Assembly (NCBI RefSeq): GCF_000709345.1
Contig: NZ_KL448323.1
Location: forward strand, 1,210,912-1,274,911
Direction: 5' to 3'
Source: Polaromonas glacialis
GTDB lineage: Bacteria > Pseudomonadota > Gammaproteobacteria > Burkholderiales > Burkholderiaceae_C
DNA length: 64,000 nt
Shown piece by piece: positions 1-7,813 of this stretch. The position numbers were made by a program, and so were the translations under genes. The stretch's first letter is position 1; each line of letters opens with the position of its first letter. The notes under the pieces are model-generated. The model ran no database searches. It saw only the letters and a program-made list of their open reading frames with translations, and was not told the origin of the DNA.

Positions 1-688
1 CGGCCAGGCTGCCGGCCAGCGTGAAGGCGGTGAGCTTGTAGCCGAAGGTGGCAAAGCCCATCGCCCGCATGCGGTGCTCGTTGACGCGGATGCCCGCCAG
101 CGCCCGGCCAAACGGGCTCCAGAGCAGACGCCGCAAGAACACATACACCCCCAGCAGGCAGGCCAGGGTGAAGTAGTAAAGCGTGCGTTTGCTGTCCAGG
201 TCGAACGGCGTCCAGCCGAACACCTCTGCTTTGGGCCGGAAGTTGATGTACAGCCCGTCGGAGCCGCCCAGCGCCTTGTTGTCGAAGAACAGGAAAAACA
301 CCATCTGCGCAAACGCCATGGTGACCATGATGAAGTAGATGCCGCGCGTGCGAACCACCAAAAAACCGATGACCAGCGCCGCCAGCCCCGAGGCCAGCAC
401 GGCCGCCGGCAGCGTCCACCACAGGCTGACCGGCTCGCCCTGCGGCGTCAGGAACGCCAGCGCATAGCCCGCCAGCCCGAAATAGGCCGCATGGCCCAGC
501 GACACCAGGCCGGTCACGCCCTGCAGCAGGTCCAGGCTCATGGCAAAAATCGCCATGATCATCATGCGCGTGACCATTTCGGTATAAAAATCGGTTCCCG
601 CGAAGGGAAAGGCCAGCAGCGCCAGCAATCCCAGCCCCAGCGCGACCTGCACGCCGCGCGGCAGGATTTCAAGGTTGGAGCGAATCAT
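1..688 (-). CDS. livM: Branched-chain amino acid ABC transporter permease LivM (3' end outside window)
   Basis: This is the inner-membrane permease LivM, which with LivH forms the channel of a high-affinity ABC importer for branched-chain amino acids or related compounds. Read on the minus strand from an ATG at 688, the protein begins MIRSNLEILPRG and runs as alternating hydrophobic helices, including the family segments YTEMVTRMMIMAIFAMSLDL and GLVSLGHAAYFGLAGYA. About 229 codons are present and the C-terminus lies beyond position 1. Its start overlaps the livH stop in an ATGA junction, which indicates translational coupling. The ATPase genes (LivG, LivF) are not in the window and may follow. 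Substrate specificity cannot be read from the permease. Confidence 0.93.
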   Translation of the reverse strand, partial: MIRSNLEILPRGVQVALGLGLLALLAFPFAGTDFYTEMVTRMMIMAIFAMSLDLLQGVTGLVSLGHAAYFGLAGYALAFLTPQGEPVSLWWTLPAAVLASGLAALVIGFLVVRTRGIYFIMVTMAFAQMVFFLFFDNKALGGSDGLYINFRPKAEVFGWTPFDLDSKRTLYYFTLACLLGVYVFLRRLLWSPFGRALAGIRVNEHRMRAMGFATFGYKLTAFTLAGSLA

Positions 689-1548
689 TGCTTGAACAGG
701 CCTTCAGGTTTGTACAGCAGCACGACCGCCATCAATATATACACCAGCATGCCGGCCACCTGCGGCAGCAGCACCTTGCCGAAGGTATCGACCAGGCCGA
801 CCAGCAGCGCGGCGACCAGCGCGCCGCGCACCGAGCCGATGCCGCCGATGACCACCACCACGAAGCACATGATCAGCACCTGCGAGCCCATGTTCGGATA
901 GACGCTGGCGACCGGCGCGGCGATCATGCCCGCCACCGCCGCCAGTCCGACGCCGAGCGCAAACACCACCGCGTGGATCAGCTTGATGTTCACGCCCAGC
1001 GCCTCGGCCATGTCGCGGTTGAAGGCGCCGGCGCGTATCTTCATGCCAAGGCGGGTTTTTGATATCAGAAAGTACAGTCCGGCCGCCAGCGCCAGGCACA
1101 TGCCCGACATGAACAGCCGGTACACCGGGTAGGCTAGGGTGTCGGTCAGCGGAATCGACGCACTCAGCAGTTCGGGAATCGGTACGCCATGCACGTCGTC
1201 GCCCCACAGGATCGAGCGCAGTTCTTCAAAGATATAGATCAGCCCAAAGGTCAGCAGCACCTGGTCAAGGTGGTCGCGTTCGTAGAAGTGGCGAAACAGC
1301 AGCCATTCCAGCGCCAGGCCAAACAGCACCGACAGCGCCGCGCCGACCACGATGGCCAGCGCCAGGCTGCCGAACTGCGCACTGAGCGACCAGGCCAGGT
1401 AGGCGCCCAGCATGTAGAAGCTCCCGTGCGCAAGATTGACCACGCCCATGATGCCGAAGATCAGCGTCAGGCCGGCCGCCAGCATGAACAGCAGCAGTCC
1501 GTATTGCACGCTGTTGAGCAGTTGGATAAGAAAATTGGCGAGATCCAT
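685..1548 (-). CDS. livH: Branched-chain amino acid ABC transporter permease LivH
   Basis: Inner-membrane permease of about 287 residues, partner of the downstream LivM. The chosen ATG at 1548 gives MDLANFLIQLLNSVQYG, the usual LivH start. The open frame extends upstream to 1743, but that part is encoded by a dispersed GC-rich repeat and is not LivH-like. Conserved LivH segments are visible: GIMGVVNLAHGSFYMLGAYL near the N-terminus, TFGLIYIFEELRSILWGDD in the middle, and VIGGIGSVRGALVAALLVG near the C-terminus. It lies downstream of the substrate-binding protein gene and overlaps livM by 4 nt, so the three genes are probably one transcription unit. Confidence 0.95.
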   Translation of the reverse strand: MDLANFLIQLLNSVQYGLLLFMLAAGLTLIFGIMGVVNLAHGSFYMLGAYLAWSLSAQFGSLALAIVVGAALSVLFGLALEWLLFRHFYERDHLDQVLLTFGLIYIFEELRSILWGDDVHGVPIPELLSASIPLTDTLAYPVYRLFMSGMCLALAAGLYFLISKTRLGMKIRAGAFNRDMAEALGVNIKLIHAVVFALGVGLAAVAGMIAAPVASVYPNMGSQVLIMCFVVVVIGGIGSVRGALVAALLVGLVDTFGKVLLPQVAGMLVYILMAVVLLYKPEGLFKQ

Positions 1549-1611
1549 CGGCAGGCTTAAAGCGAAATATGGTTGACGGAAGTCCCGAGCAGCGTTGGGT
1601 AAAAGGTGTTT

Positions 1612-1692
1612 CTCTGCAAGCAGGGGCCGCAGGCGCAGCGGCCCCCTCGGGGGGCAGGGAGTTACACGCAGTGAACGAACGTGGGGGCCATC
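1612..1692. repeat. Dispersed GC-rich intergenic repeat, copy 1
   Basis: The gap between the substrate-binding protein gene and livH holds a repeat built around the motifs CCCCCGAGGGGGC and GCTGCGCCTGCGGCC, here on the minus strand. The same motifs recur at about 27203-27292, 28408-28488, 29536-29606 and 40044-40143. The inner part (GGGGGCCGCTGCGCCTGCGGCC) can fold into GC-rich hairpins. It is probably a REP-like dispersed element. It lengthens the apparent open frame of livH but is not part of the protein. Confidence 0.75.
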
Positions 1693-1693
1693 T

Positions 1694-2881
1694 TTAGGCC
1701 ATTTTGCAGCCAGCGCCCGAGTCGGCCAAGGCCTTGGCCGCAATGCCGATCACCTTGTTTTCCTTGTTTTCGACCACGCGCAGGTAGATGTCCTGCACCG
1801 GGTTGTGTGCCTTGCTCATGGTCCACTTGCCGCGCGGACTGTCGATGGTGGCGCCTTCCATGGCCTTGTACAGCGCGGGTTTGGCGCTCAGGTCGCCCTT
1901 GACGGCGTTGGCGCCCTGGATGAGCAGCAGGCCGGTGTCGTAGCCCTGCACCGCGTACACGTCGGGCTGGCTGCGAAAAGCCTTCACGTAGTCCAGCCGG
2001 AACTGCCTGTTGCGCGGCGTGTCGAGCGAGTCGCTGTAATGCATGGTGGTGACGATGCCGTCGGCCGCCGGGCCAGCGGCGTCGAGCACGCCTTCGGTCA
2101 AAAAGCCCGAACCATACAGCGGGATTTTTCCCTTGAGGCCTGCGGCCGCATAGTCGCGGATGAATTTGGCTGCGCCGCCGCCGGCAAAGAAGCAGGCCAC
2201 AGCGTCGGGCTTGAGCGCGGCAATTTCGGTCAGCAGCGCCTGGAACTCGACATTGGGGAAGGGCAGGCCGAGTTCCTTGACGATGGTGCCGCCGGCTGCC
2301 GTATAGCTTTCCTTGAAGCCTTCAAAAGCCTCGTCGCCAGCGGCGTACTTCCAGGTGATCCAGACGGTTTTTTTATGGCCCCTGTCCACCATGACCTTGC
2401 CCAAGGCCCGGGTCGGCTGCGAATTGCTGAAGGAGGTGCGGAACACGTTGGGCGCGCACAGGGCGCGGGTGGCTGCATGCACGCCGGCATTGGGAATCAG
2501 GCACAGCACGCCACTGTCGCGCGCGACCTTCTGGATGCCCATCTGCACGCCCGAATGCACGGTGCCGACGAGAACATCGACCTTGTCGCGCTGCACCAGC
2601 TTGCTGGCGTTTTCAATGCCCTTGGACGGTTCGGACTCGTCATCGACCTTGAAGTATTCGATCTCGCGGCCGCCGAGCTTGCCGCCCTGTTCATTGATGG
2701 CCATGCGAAAGCCGTTTTCAATCGCCACGCCAAGCTGGCTGAAGGTTCCCGTGTAAGGCAGCATGAACCCCACCCGGACCTTGCCCGATTGGGCGCGAAC
2801 GATTCCGGGCAGCAGCGCGCCGGTTGAGGCGGCTCCCATCACGGCAGCGCTGCGGGTGAGGACCAGACGACGAGTGGGCAT
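1694..2881 (-). CDS. Branched-chain amino acid-type ABC transporter substrate-binding protein
   Basis: Periplasmic type 1 substrate-binding protein (LivJ/LivK family, 395 aa) that feeds ligand to the LivH/LivM permeases downstream. The N-terminus MPTRRLVLTRSAAVMG, with two adjacent arginines and a hydrophobic stretch to about residue 30, is a signal peptide; the RR pair leaves Tat export possible. The mature protein starts near QSGKVRVGFMLPYTGTFSQL, typical of the family, and WITWKYAAGDEAFEGFKES and LYGSGFLTEG are also in register. An AAGGA Shine-Dalgarno lies just before the ATG. The ligand could be a branched-chain amino acid, an amide or an aromatic acid; sequence alone does not decide this. 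Confidence 0.92.
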   Translation of the reverse strand: MPTRRLVLTRSAAVMGAASTGALLPGIVRAQSGKVRVGFMLPYTGTFSQLGVAIENGFRMAINEQGGKLGGREIEYFKVDDESEPSKGIENASKLVQRDKVDVLVGTVHSGVQMGIQKVARDSGVLCLIPNAGVHAATRALCAPNVFRTSFSNSQPTRALGKVMVDRGHKKTVWITWKYAAGDEAFEGFKESYTAAGGTIVKELGLPFPNVEFQALLTEIAALKPDAVACFFAGGGAAKFIRDYAAAGLKGKIPLYGSGFLTEGVLDAAGPAADGIVTTMHYSDSLDTPRNRQFRLDYVKAFRSQPDVYAVQGYDTGLLLIQGANAVKGDLSAKPALYKAMEGATIDSPRGKWTMSKAHNPVQDIYLRVVENKENKVIGIAAKALADSGAGCKMA

Positions 2882-3049
2882 GCAATTCCTTGGTGGGTAA
2901 CAGGTATGAATCGAATATAAGATGGCTGGCGGCCGTGCCGCCTAGTGTAAAACCCGAGCTTGAGAGGCGAATTGTTTAGCTGTGAAGTATTTTCAAGCGA
3001 TTTTCCTTGCCGCGAATGGGTGCTTTTCAGGTTGGGCAGCCGCCTTATT

Positions 3050-3553
3050 TCAGGAACCAGAGCCGGCGGCGCCAGGTGCGCTGACTTGCTCCAAGACGGC
3101 TTTGAGCCAGGCGCGACACCATTGGGCGCCCTTTGCCTCGGGCAGCGTGCCATCGCTCGAATCCAGAAAGCAGATGTCGCCCAGGCGCTGTGCGCCCAGG
3201 TCCTGCAGGCGCTCGTCAAAGCGCTTTCCTCCAAAGCCATAGGTTTGCGAATGCGCCATGCTGTCTCCAAGCGCGATCACGCCATAACGGACATGGCCCA
3301 GAAACCGGGCTTGCGCGTCCAGAGAATGGAAAAGCATCTGCGCATTGTCCGGAACATCACCCTCGCCATAGGTGGAAATGCACACCAGAAAGAGCGTATC
3401 CGCGGCTTTTTCGGCATCGAAGACATGGATGTCCAGACCGTCCATCCATTCAACCTCGACAGGACGGGCCAGATCGGCGCATTCCATCTGAATGGCCTGC
3501 GCGACATGGTCCGCCGTGTGGGTCATGCTGCCGACCAGGATTTTCAGTTTCAT
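3050..3553 (-). CDS. Flavodoxin-domain protein (MioC-like)
   Basis: Short-chain flavodoxin of 167 aa that should bind FMN and act as a cytoplasmic one-electron carrier. The start MKLKILVGSMTHTADHVA carries a phosphate-binding loop (GSMTHTA). The two isoalloxazine-contacting loops are visible as STYGEGDVPDN and ALGDSMAHSQTYGFGGKRFDE, which matches the MioC and sulfite-reductase flavodoxin pattern. An in-frame extension to 3637 was not used because it lacks family similarity. It stands alone, followed by the substrate-binding protein gene after about 170 nt. Its redox partner is unknown. Confidence 0.85.
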   Translation of the reverse strand: MKLKILVGSMTHTADHVAQAIQMECADLARPVEVEWMDGLDIHVFDAEKAADTLFLVCISTYGEGDVPDNAQMLFHSLDAQARFLGHVRYGVIALGDSMAHSQTYGFGGKRFDERLQDLGAQRLGDICFLDSSDGTLPEAKGAQWCRAWLKAVLEQVSAPGAAGSGS

Positions 3554-3722
3554 TTGGGAGGGTCCGGAGGGTTGGGAATGCAGGGAGTTGAAGAAGACTG
3601 GACGGAAAGTATATTTCCGCTGCACCAGCGCTTTCATTGGGGTGCCTGCCTTGCCAGGATAGAAAAGTGGGGCAGCGCATTAAAAAGTTTGGCGCAGCCC
3701 AAGGCAGCGCATTTTTACGGAC

Positions 3723-3728
3723 TATAAT
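3723..3728 (+). promoter_or_regulatory. Probable -10 box of the tRNA-Pro promoter
   Basis: A perfect TATAAT lies 11 nt upstream of the first base of tRNA-Pro, a suitable place for the -10 element. No good -35 match was found at 16-18 nt spacing. Only the -10 box is claimed. Confidence 0.5.
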
Positions 3729-3739
3729 AATCAACTTGT

Positions 3740-3816
3740 CGGAGTGTGGCGCAGTCTGGTAGCGCACCTGGTTTGGGACCAGGGGGTCCAAGGTTCGAAT
3801 CCTTGTACTCCGACCA
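3740..3816 (+). tRNA. tRNA-Pro (anticodon TGG)
   Basis: A 77-nt cloverleaf including an encoded CCA. Acceptor arms CGGAGTG and TACTCCG pair with one G-T. The anticodon stem-loop CTGGTTTGGGACCAG presents TGG, and the T-loop is GGTTCGAATCC. The 3' terminator and tRNA-Arg follow closely. Confidence 0.97.
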
Positions 3817-3827
3817 AAAATCAATAA

Positions 3828-3852
3828 AAAGCTCACTTGGTGGGCTTTTTTT
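3828..3852 (+). terminator. Rho-independent terminator after tRNA-Pro
   Basis: A 9-bp stem (AAAGCTCAC with GTGGGCTTT, one T-G pair), a 3-nt loop and a run of T residues lie 11 nt after tRNA-Pro. This suggests separate or attenuated transcription into tRNA-Arg. Confidence 0.75.
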
Positions 3853-3856
3853 ATAT

Positions 3857-3933
<77 letters not shown>

Positions 3934-3965
3934 AATCAGCATTTCATACCGTCTCACAACACATC

Positions 3966-4002
3966 AAAACCCGCGTAGTTCATAGCTACAGCGGGTTTTT
4001 TG
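3966..4002 (+). terminator. Rho-independent terminator after tRNA-Arg
   Basis: Stem AACCCGC/GCGGGTT, extended by GTAG/CTAC, followed by six T residues. It lies just inside the element and can end the tRNA transcript before the integrase gene. Confidence 0.75.
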
Positions 4003-4024
4003 TTGTCTCATGCAATGTCACGGG

Positions 4025-4100
4025 ATACCATCACATACCAACTTAATTATGGTATTTTTGTTGGTACATGCCGATACCAGCAAACCCGATACCAACAAAG
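4025..4100. promoter_or_regulatory. Cluster of TACCAA/TTGGTA repeats before the integrase (candidate arm sites)
   Basis: Several copies of TACCA(A) or its complement lie in 75 nt: ATACCAACTTA near 4035, TTTTTGTTGGTA at 4055-4066, and GATACCAACAAAG near 4088. TTTTTGTTGGTA recurs exactly at 12529-12540 with a further ATGTTGGTATG at 12544-12554. Paired repeats at both ends suggest integrase or excisionase arm sites; that role is inferred. Confidence 0.55.
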
Positions 4101-4108
4101 GGCAGACC

Positions 4109-5350
4109 GTGGCGCTTACCGACACCTTCACGCGAAACACCAAGCACAGCGGCGCACCTGCTGGCGACAAGCACAGCGACGGCGGCGGGATGTACCTGCA
4201 CATCACCAAGGCCGGGAAATACTGGCGCATGAATTACCGCTTCGCAGGCAAGCAAAAGACGCTGGCGCTTGGCGTGTACCCGGCGGTATCGCTGGCCGAG
4301 GCCCGGCAAGGACGCGACAAGGCCCGCAAGCTGCTGGCGCAAGGCACAGACCCTAGTACCGCCAAGCGTGAAGATCAACGCGCCACGGCGACGGCAGCGG
4401 CAAACACCTTCGAGCTGGTGGCGCGGGAGTTTCACAAAAGCAAAGGAGATTCCTGGTCAACCGCCTATGCCGCCAAGTGGCTGCGCGGCCTGGAGAAAGA
4501 CCTGTTCCCCTACGTGGGCGCGCTTGCGCTGGCAACCATCACGGCACCTGTGCTGCTCGACGCTTTGCGCCGGGTAGAAAAGCGCGGTGCGATTGAATCG
4601 GCCCACACCCTCAGGCAGACAGCCGGGCAGGTGTTCCTCTATGGCGTGCAGACAGGGCGCTGTGAACGCAATCCTGCACCTGATCTGAATGGCGCATTGA
4701 AGCCCGTCAACGTCACGCACATGGCCGCCATCCTAGAGCCGGTCAAGGTAGGCGAACTGATGCGCGCCATCGACGGCTATTCAGGCCAGCCCATGACCCG
4801 GACGGCGCTGGCGCTGTCTGCCTTGCTGTTCCAGCGGCCTGGCAACATCCGGCAGATGGAATGGGGCTGGGTGAATGTTGAAGCTGCCTTGATGACCATC
4901 CCCAGCGAGGACATGAAGCGGCGCAAGCACCAGAAGGTGAACGGCAGGCCGCACCTGGTTCCGTTGGCACCGCAAGCGCTGGCCTATCTGGCCGAGTTGC
5001 GCCCATTGACCGGCCACGGGCGGTATGTGTTTCCCAGCCTGCGCACGGGTGAGAGGCCAATGAGCGACAACACCATCAATGCAGCTTTGCGGCGCATGGG
5101 GTTCAGCCAAGACGAGATGAGCGCCCACGGATTCAGGGCCACGGCAAGGACGCTGATGATCGAGCGGATGCCCGGCATATCGGCGGACGTGATCGAGGCA
5201 CAACTCGCACACGGTAAATCCGGGCCGCTGGGCATGGCCTACGACCGGGCCGAGTTCATGGAACAGCGGCGCAAGATGATGCTTGAGTGGGCAGACTACC
5301 TGGACAAGCTGCGCATGGGCGGCGAGGTCATCCAGTTTAAGGCGGCATAA
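4109..5350 (+). CDS. Tyrosine integrase, P4 family (DUF4102 N-terminus)
   Basis: Site-specific recombinase expected to insert and excise element 1 at tRNA-Arg. With the GTG start at 4109 (AAAGGG upstream) it is 413 aa and begins VALTDTFTRN, as P4 integrases do. An ATG at 4010 would add 33 residues over the arm-site repeats and was rejected. The N-terminal DUF4102 arm-binding domain (DGGGMYLHITKAGKYWRMNY, then LALGVYPAVSLAEAR) is followed by a core-binding domain and the catalytic domain. Catalytic residues are visible at about R243 (QRPGN), H340 and R343 (AHGFRA), H368 (LAHGK) and Y378. All are present, so the enzyme looks active. Confidence 0.93.
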   Translation: MALTDTFTRNTKHSGAPAGDKHSDGGGMYLHITKAGKYWRMNYRFAGKQKTLALGVYPAVSLAEARQGRDKARKLLAQGTDPSTAKREDQRATATAAANTFELVAREFHKSKGDSWSTAYAAKWLRGLEKDLFPYVGALALATITAPVLLDALRRVEKRGAIESAHTLRQTAGQVFLYGVQTGRCERNPAPDLNGALKPVNVTHMAAILEPVKVGELMRAIDGYSGQPMTRTALALSALLFQRPGNIRQMEWGWVNVEAALMTIPSEDMKRRKHQKVNGRPHLVPLAPQALAYLAELRPLTGHGRYVFPSLRTGERPMSDNTINAALRRMGFSQDEMSAHGFRATARTLMIERMPGISADVIEAQLAHGKSGPLGMAYDRAEFMEQRRKMMLEWADYLDKLRMGGEVIQFKAA

Positions 5351-5455
5351 CAGTTTTGAGCCACGCCTAGCCACGGACTAATTACCCGTGGTGAACACCG
5401 GGACACCCTGACCCGGCGGCGCTGGTTTTCTTTTCAGGTGCGAGATAGGGAACGC

Positions 5456-6064
5456 ATGTACGGCAAAAAACTTTCAACTGAACGAGCACTGAAATATATC
5501 GACGCACACCTTATTGGGGATGGGCAGCACTCAATTGAAAAGGTTGTTGTCGTAGTTGAATGGGTAAACAGGTTGATTGACGATGAGCGCCAATTCGGCA
5601 TAGGAACGCAAGAAGAACAGCTTGAGTTGTTTGAATATTTGGTTTGTATTTCGCGCAAAAAGCCTCATGGAGGCATAGACGTTTTGGCAAAAATGATGAT
5701 GACCAAATGGGTAGAGAAGTCACAAAATTTGTACGCCAAGGCATACCGTTTGGGGCACGACGACGGAAATATAAACGGGAGTCACCACGCCACTAAAAGA
5801 GGCATTGCGAAGGTTGAAAAGGTAAAAAAAATAAACGTTAATCGAGCGTCAGTAAGAGGGCGTGCTGCAGCCGATGCGCTACACAGCAAACCGGGCAACA
5901 GTCGGGATAAGCAAGATGCAATCCGCGCCGCATGGGCAGGCGGAAATTATTCAAGTCGTGATTTATGTGCAGAACAAGAATGCGCCGCATTGAATATGGC
6001 ATTTGGCACAGCGAGAAGGGCGCTACGCAATACGCCTGAGCCGCCTAGACGCTGCACTGCATAG
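5456..6064 (+). CDS. Hypothetical protein of element 1
   Basis: A 202-aa protein that I do not recognise. It is more AT-rich than its neighbours, which suggests a separate origin within the element. The N-terminal half is acidic and helical (LFEYLVCISRKKPHGGIDVL); the C-terminal half is basic (KRGIAKVEKVKKINVNRASV) and ends with a segment that could be helix-turn-helix-like (WAGGNYSSRDLCAEQECAAL), so DNA binding is possible. The ATG at 5456 follows AGGGAA; a GTG at 5438 is an alternative. It sits between the integrase and the AlpA-like gene, where regulators and excision functions are common. The role is unknown. Confidence 0.6.
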   Translation: MYGKKLSTERALKYIDAHLIGDGQHSIEKVVVVVEWVNRLIDDERQFGIGTQEEQLELFEYLVCISRKKPHGGIDVLAKMMMTKWVEKSQNLYAKAYRLGHDDGNINGSHHATKRGIAKVEKVKKINVNRASVRGRAAADALHSKPGNSRDKQDAIRAAWAGGNYSSRDLCAEQECAALNMAFGTARRALRNTPEPPRRCTA

Positions 6065-6082
6065 GCTAGACGCTGCACTGCA
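6045..6082. repeat. 17-nt tandem direct repeat before the AlpA-like gene
   Basis: CTAGACGCTGCACTGCA occurs twice (6045-6061 and 6066-6082) with a 21-bp period, two helical turns. It straddles the end of the hypothetical gene and the leader of the AlpA-like gene, so it could be a same-face binding site for a regulator. The role is inferred. Confidence 0.55.
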
Positions 6083-6146
6083 CAAGGGATTCCAGCAAGG
6101 AAAGTAAAGCTCAACACTGTGGCCTTCACTCACAGAAGGTTACGCA

Positions 6147-6506
6147 ATGTTGATAAAAGAAACTACCCAAACCAAGACTATTGCCCACGCTATCCCGGCG
6201 CTCAAGGCAACCATCCACCAATCGGTTTTCGACGCCATGGCCGACGGCGCATACATCCGCGAAGCGCTGTTGGTTTCCAGTCCAAAGCGTCCGGGCGTAG
6301 CAGCACCGCTGCCTTTCTCAGCCCCGACCCTTTGGCGAAAAGTCCGAGAGGGCACGTTCTGCAAGCCCTACAAATTGTCCAACCGCGTGACCTGCTGGAA
6401 AGTTGGCGAGGTTCGGGCCTGGCTGGCAGCTCAGGAAGCGCAGACCTACGACACATCGGCTGTGACTGCAAAATTGTCCAAGCGCAATGCGCAGGCGGCA
6501 GCATGA
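6147..6506 (+). CDS. AlpA-like helix-turn-helix regulator
   Basis: A 119-aa DNA-binding protein of the AlpA/excisionase type. The segment LPFSAPTLWRKVREGTF followed by KLSNRVTCWKVGEVRAWL is the typical AlpA wing-helix arrangement that ends in a W-x-x-x-x-V-R-A-W-L helix. In P4-like elements such proteins activate integrase or element transcription and affect excision. The C-terminal tail after residue 95 is unstructured. Its stop overlaps the ATG of the next gene (ATGA), and at least five coupled genes follow, so it probably heads an operon running to the primase. Confidence 0.82.
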   Translation: MLIKETTQTKTIAHAIPALKATIHQSVFDAMADGAYIREALLVSSPKRPGVAAPLPFSAPTLWRKVREGTFCKPYKLSNRVTCWKVGEVRAWLAAQEAQTYDTSAVTAKLSKRNAQAAA

Positions 6507-6697
6507 ACATCAAGACCGACGCCGCGCTGGTGTACCAGCACCCGGATGGCTTCACGCTGGCTTTTAATGACAACGTGCTGACCGCGACCGATGACAGCGA
6601 CAACACCGTGCAGATTCCGATTGGCTCGACTGGCCTGATCGCGCTGGGCGAGCTGCTGACGGCCATCGGCAAGAACCGGGAGTTCCACGGATGCTGA
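6503..6697 (+). CDS. Small hypothetical protein
   Basis: A 64-aa acidic protein beginning MNIKTDAALVYQHPDGFTLA. Its start overlaps the AlpA-like stop by 4 nt and its stop overlaps the next start by 7 nt, so it is translated in a coupled chain. It looks like a compact beta-rich domain with no recognisable motif. Confidence 0.7.
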   Translation: MNIKTDAALVYQHPDGFTLAFNDNVLTATDDSDNTVQIPIGSTGLIALGELLTAIGKNREFHGC

Positions 6698-6981
6698 ACA
6701 CACCCGACGACAAGCGCAAAGCCCTGGCTGAAATCTTGGCAGCGCACCCCGGCAACAGTTGCACCGTGCAGTGCGACCGCATCCGGGCCGCGCTGAGCCG
6801 CTTCAATCTCACGACCTTTGAGGCCATGCGCCATCTGGACGTGTACGACCCGAGGGCGCGTGTGCTGCAACTGCGCAAGGCAGGGGAGTTCATCACAACC
6901 ACCTGGAGCCGCATCACTACCGAGTCAGGAGACTTGCACCGTGTTGGCGTGTATGTGCTGGGAACAGGGGGCGCGCAATGA
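6691..6981 (+). CDS. Small winged-helix-like hypothetical protein
   Basis: A 96-aa protein. QCDRIRAALSRFNLTTFEAM followed by a basic stretch and SGDLHRVGVYVL resembles the helix-turn-helix and wing of small phage regulators seen in primase operons. Overlaps on both sides (7 nt upstream, ATGA downstream) show operon coupling. A DNA-binding role is plausible but not established. Confidence 0.65.
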   Translation: MLNTPDDKRKALAEILAAHPGNSCTVQCDRIRAALSRFNLTTFEAMRHLDVYDPRARVLQLRKAGEFITTTWSRITTESGDLHRVGVYVLGTGGAQ

Positions 6982-7616
6982 TGACGGCCATAAAAAAAGC
7001 CGCCGGGGGCTTCAAGACCACCACGGCGACCGCAACACATAACGCTACGGATTTTATAGCTACTGGCGCATGTCAGGCAAGCGCAGGAGTCGCTTTTCTT
7101 GCCTTTCCTTGCCACGGTATCGGCAAGGCTGACAAAGGCGCTGCAAAGGGCTGTGCTACAGTTCTTTTCGGTGCTATCCACACCATAAAACAAGCGGGTA
7201 ACCTCCCCGACAGCGAGGTTTTTTCACGTTCCGAATTTGAAGCTGGGCTGACTTTTCAGCGCAGTGATGGTTACGGGGCTGGGAGTGCCCATCCGCAAGG
7301 ACGGCAGCACAACTTGTTTTGTGTGGATATACCCAGCTCCACCTTACGGTCTATCCAGCCGGACGGTGGCCTTTCAGTTCAACAAGGAACGAAAACCATG
7401 ACCACGGTCAACGCCATCACCACGCCCAAAACGGGCAACACCTCCGCGCTGATCCGTCAGCAAGCCATTGAATCCGCCCTGAGCGACGCGCTGCACCTGG
7501 TGCGCACCACCGGCACCCAGAACGGCATTCATGCAGCGACAGGCCGGGCCATCCGGGCCGCATCCATGCTGAAACAGGCTTGTGCAGAGTTCGCCATCGA
7601 AGGCGGTGCAGCATGA
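6978..7616 (+). CDS. Hypothetical leader-type protein overlapping a regulatory region (alternative start 7398)
   Basis: The open frame starts in an ATGA overlap with the preceding gene and encodes 212 aa. The first 140 residues are low in charge, rich in Ala/Gly/Thr, and overlie an intrinsic terminator at 7200-7224, so this part may be mainly an RNA regulatory leader. An internal ATG at 7398, preceded by AAGGAACG, begins MTTVNAITTPKTGN and would give a 72-aa helical protein; this is the likelier stable product. From memory, the upstream segment (YGAGSAHPQGRQHN) recalls Ash-type proteins encoded before replication genes of P4-like satellites, but I could not test this. The stop overlaps the next ATG. 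Confidence 0.5.
   Translation: MMTAIKKAAGGFKTTTATATHNATDFIATGACQASAGVAFLAFPCHGIGKADKGAAKGCATVLFGAIHTIKQAGNLPDSEVFSRSEFEAGLTFQRSDGYGAGSAHPQGRQHNLFCVDIPSSTLRSIQPDGGLSVQQGTKTMTTVNAITTPKTGNTSALIRQQAIESALSDALHLVRTTGTQNGIHAATGRAIRAASMLKQACAEFAIEGGAA
7200..7224 (+). terminator. Intrinsic terminator inside the operon leader before the primase
   Basis: A 6-bp stem AACCTC/GAGGTT with a 9-nt loop is followed directly by T residues. It lies within the open frame at 6978-7616, so translation of the leader could control whether transcription reaches the replication gene. Confidence 0.6.
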
Positions 7617-7813
7617 CCACCACGACAGAACAAAAGCGCTTTGTCACGCTGCAAGCGCAGTTCGCCAAGCACGGCCACACCCTGCACCAGTCCGGCCCTG
7701 GCGATGGCCCCGGCCCTGTCAGCTACATGGCTGAAAAGTGGGGCATGGCGCGCTATCTGCCCACGCTGGCGGACGCAGAGAAGTTCCTGATTCAAGTAGG
7801 AGGTGCGCAATGA
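7613..7813 (+). CDS. Small hypothetical protein
   Basis: A 66-aa protein starting MTTTTEQKRFVTLQAQFA, with ATGA overlaps to the genes on both sides. The middle is Gly/Pro-rich and the end (YLPTLADAEKFLIQVG) is helical. Genes of this size commonly precede DUF3987 primases in integrated elements. The function is unknown. Confidence 0.7.
   Translation: MTTTTEQKRFVTLQAQFAKHGHTLHQSGPGDGPGPVSYMAEKWGMARYLPTLADAEKFLIQVGGAQ

Noticed and set aside
1595-2827. 410-codon open frame opposite the substrate-binding protein gene
   Set aside because: The minus-strand protein has a signal peptide and complete family motifs; the opposing frame starts in the repeat.
4010-4108. 33-residue N-terminal extension of the first integrase
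   Set aside because: The family starts at the VALTDTF sequence, and the extra stretch consists of TACCAA repeats likely to be binding sites.
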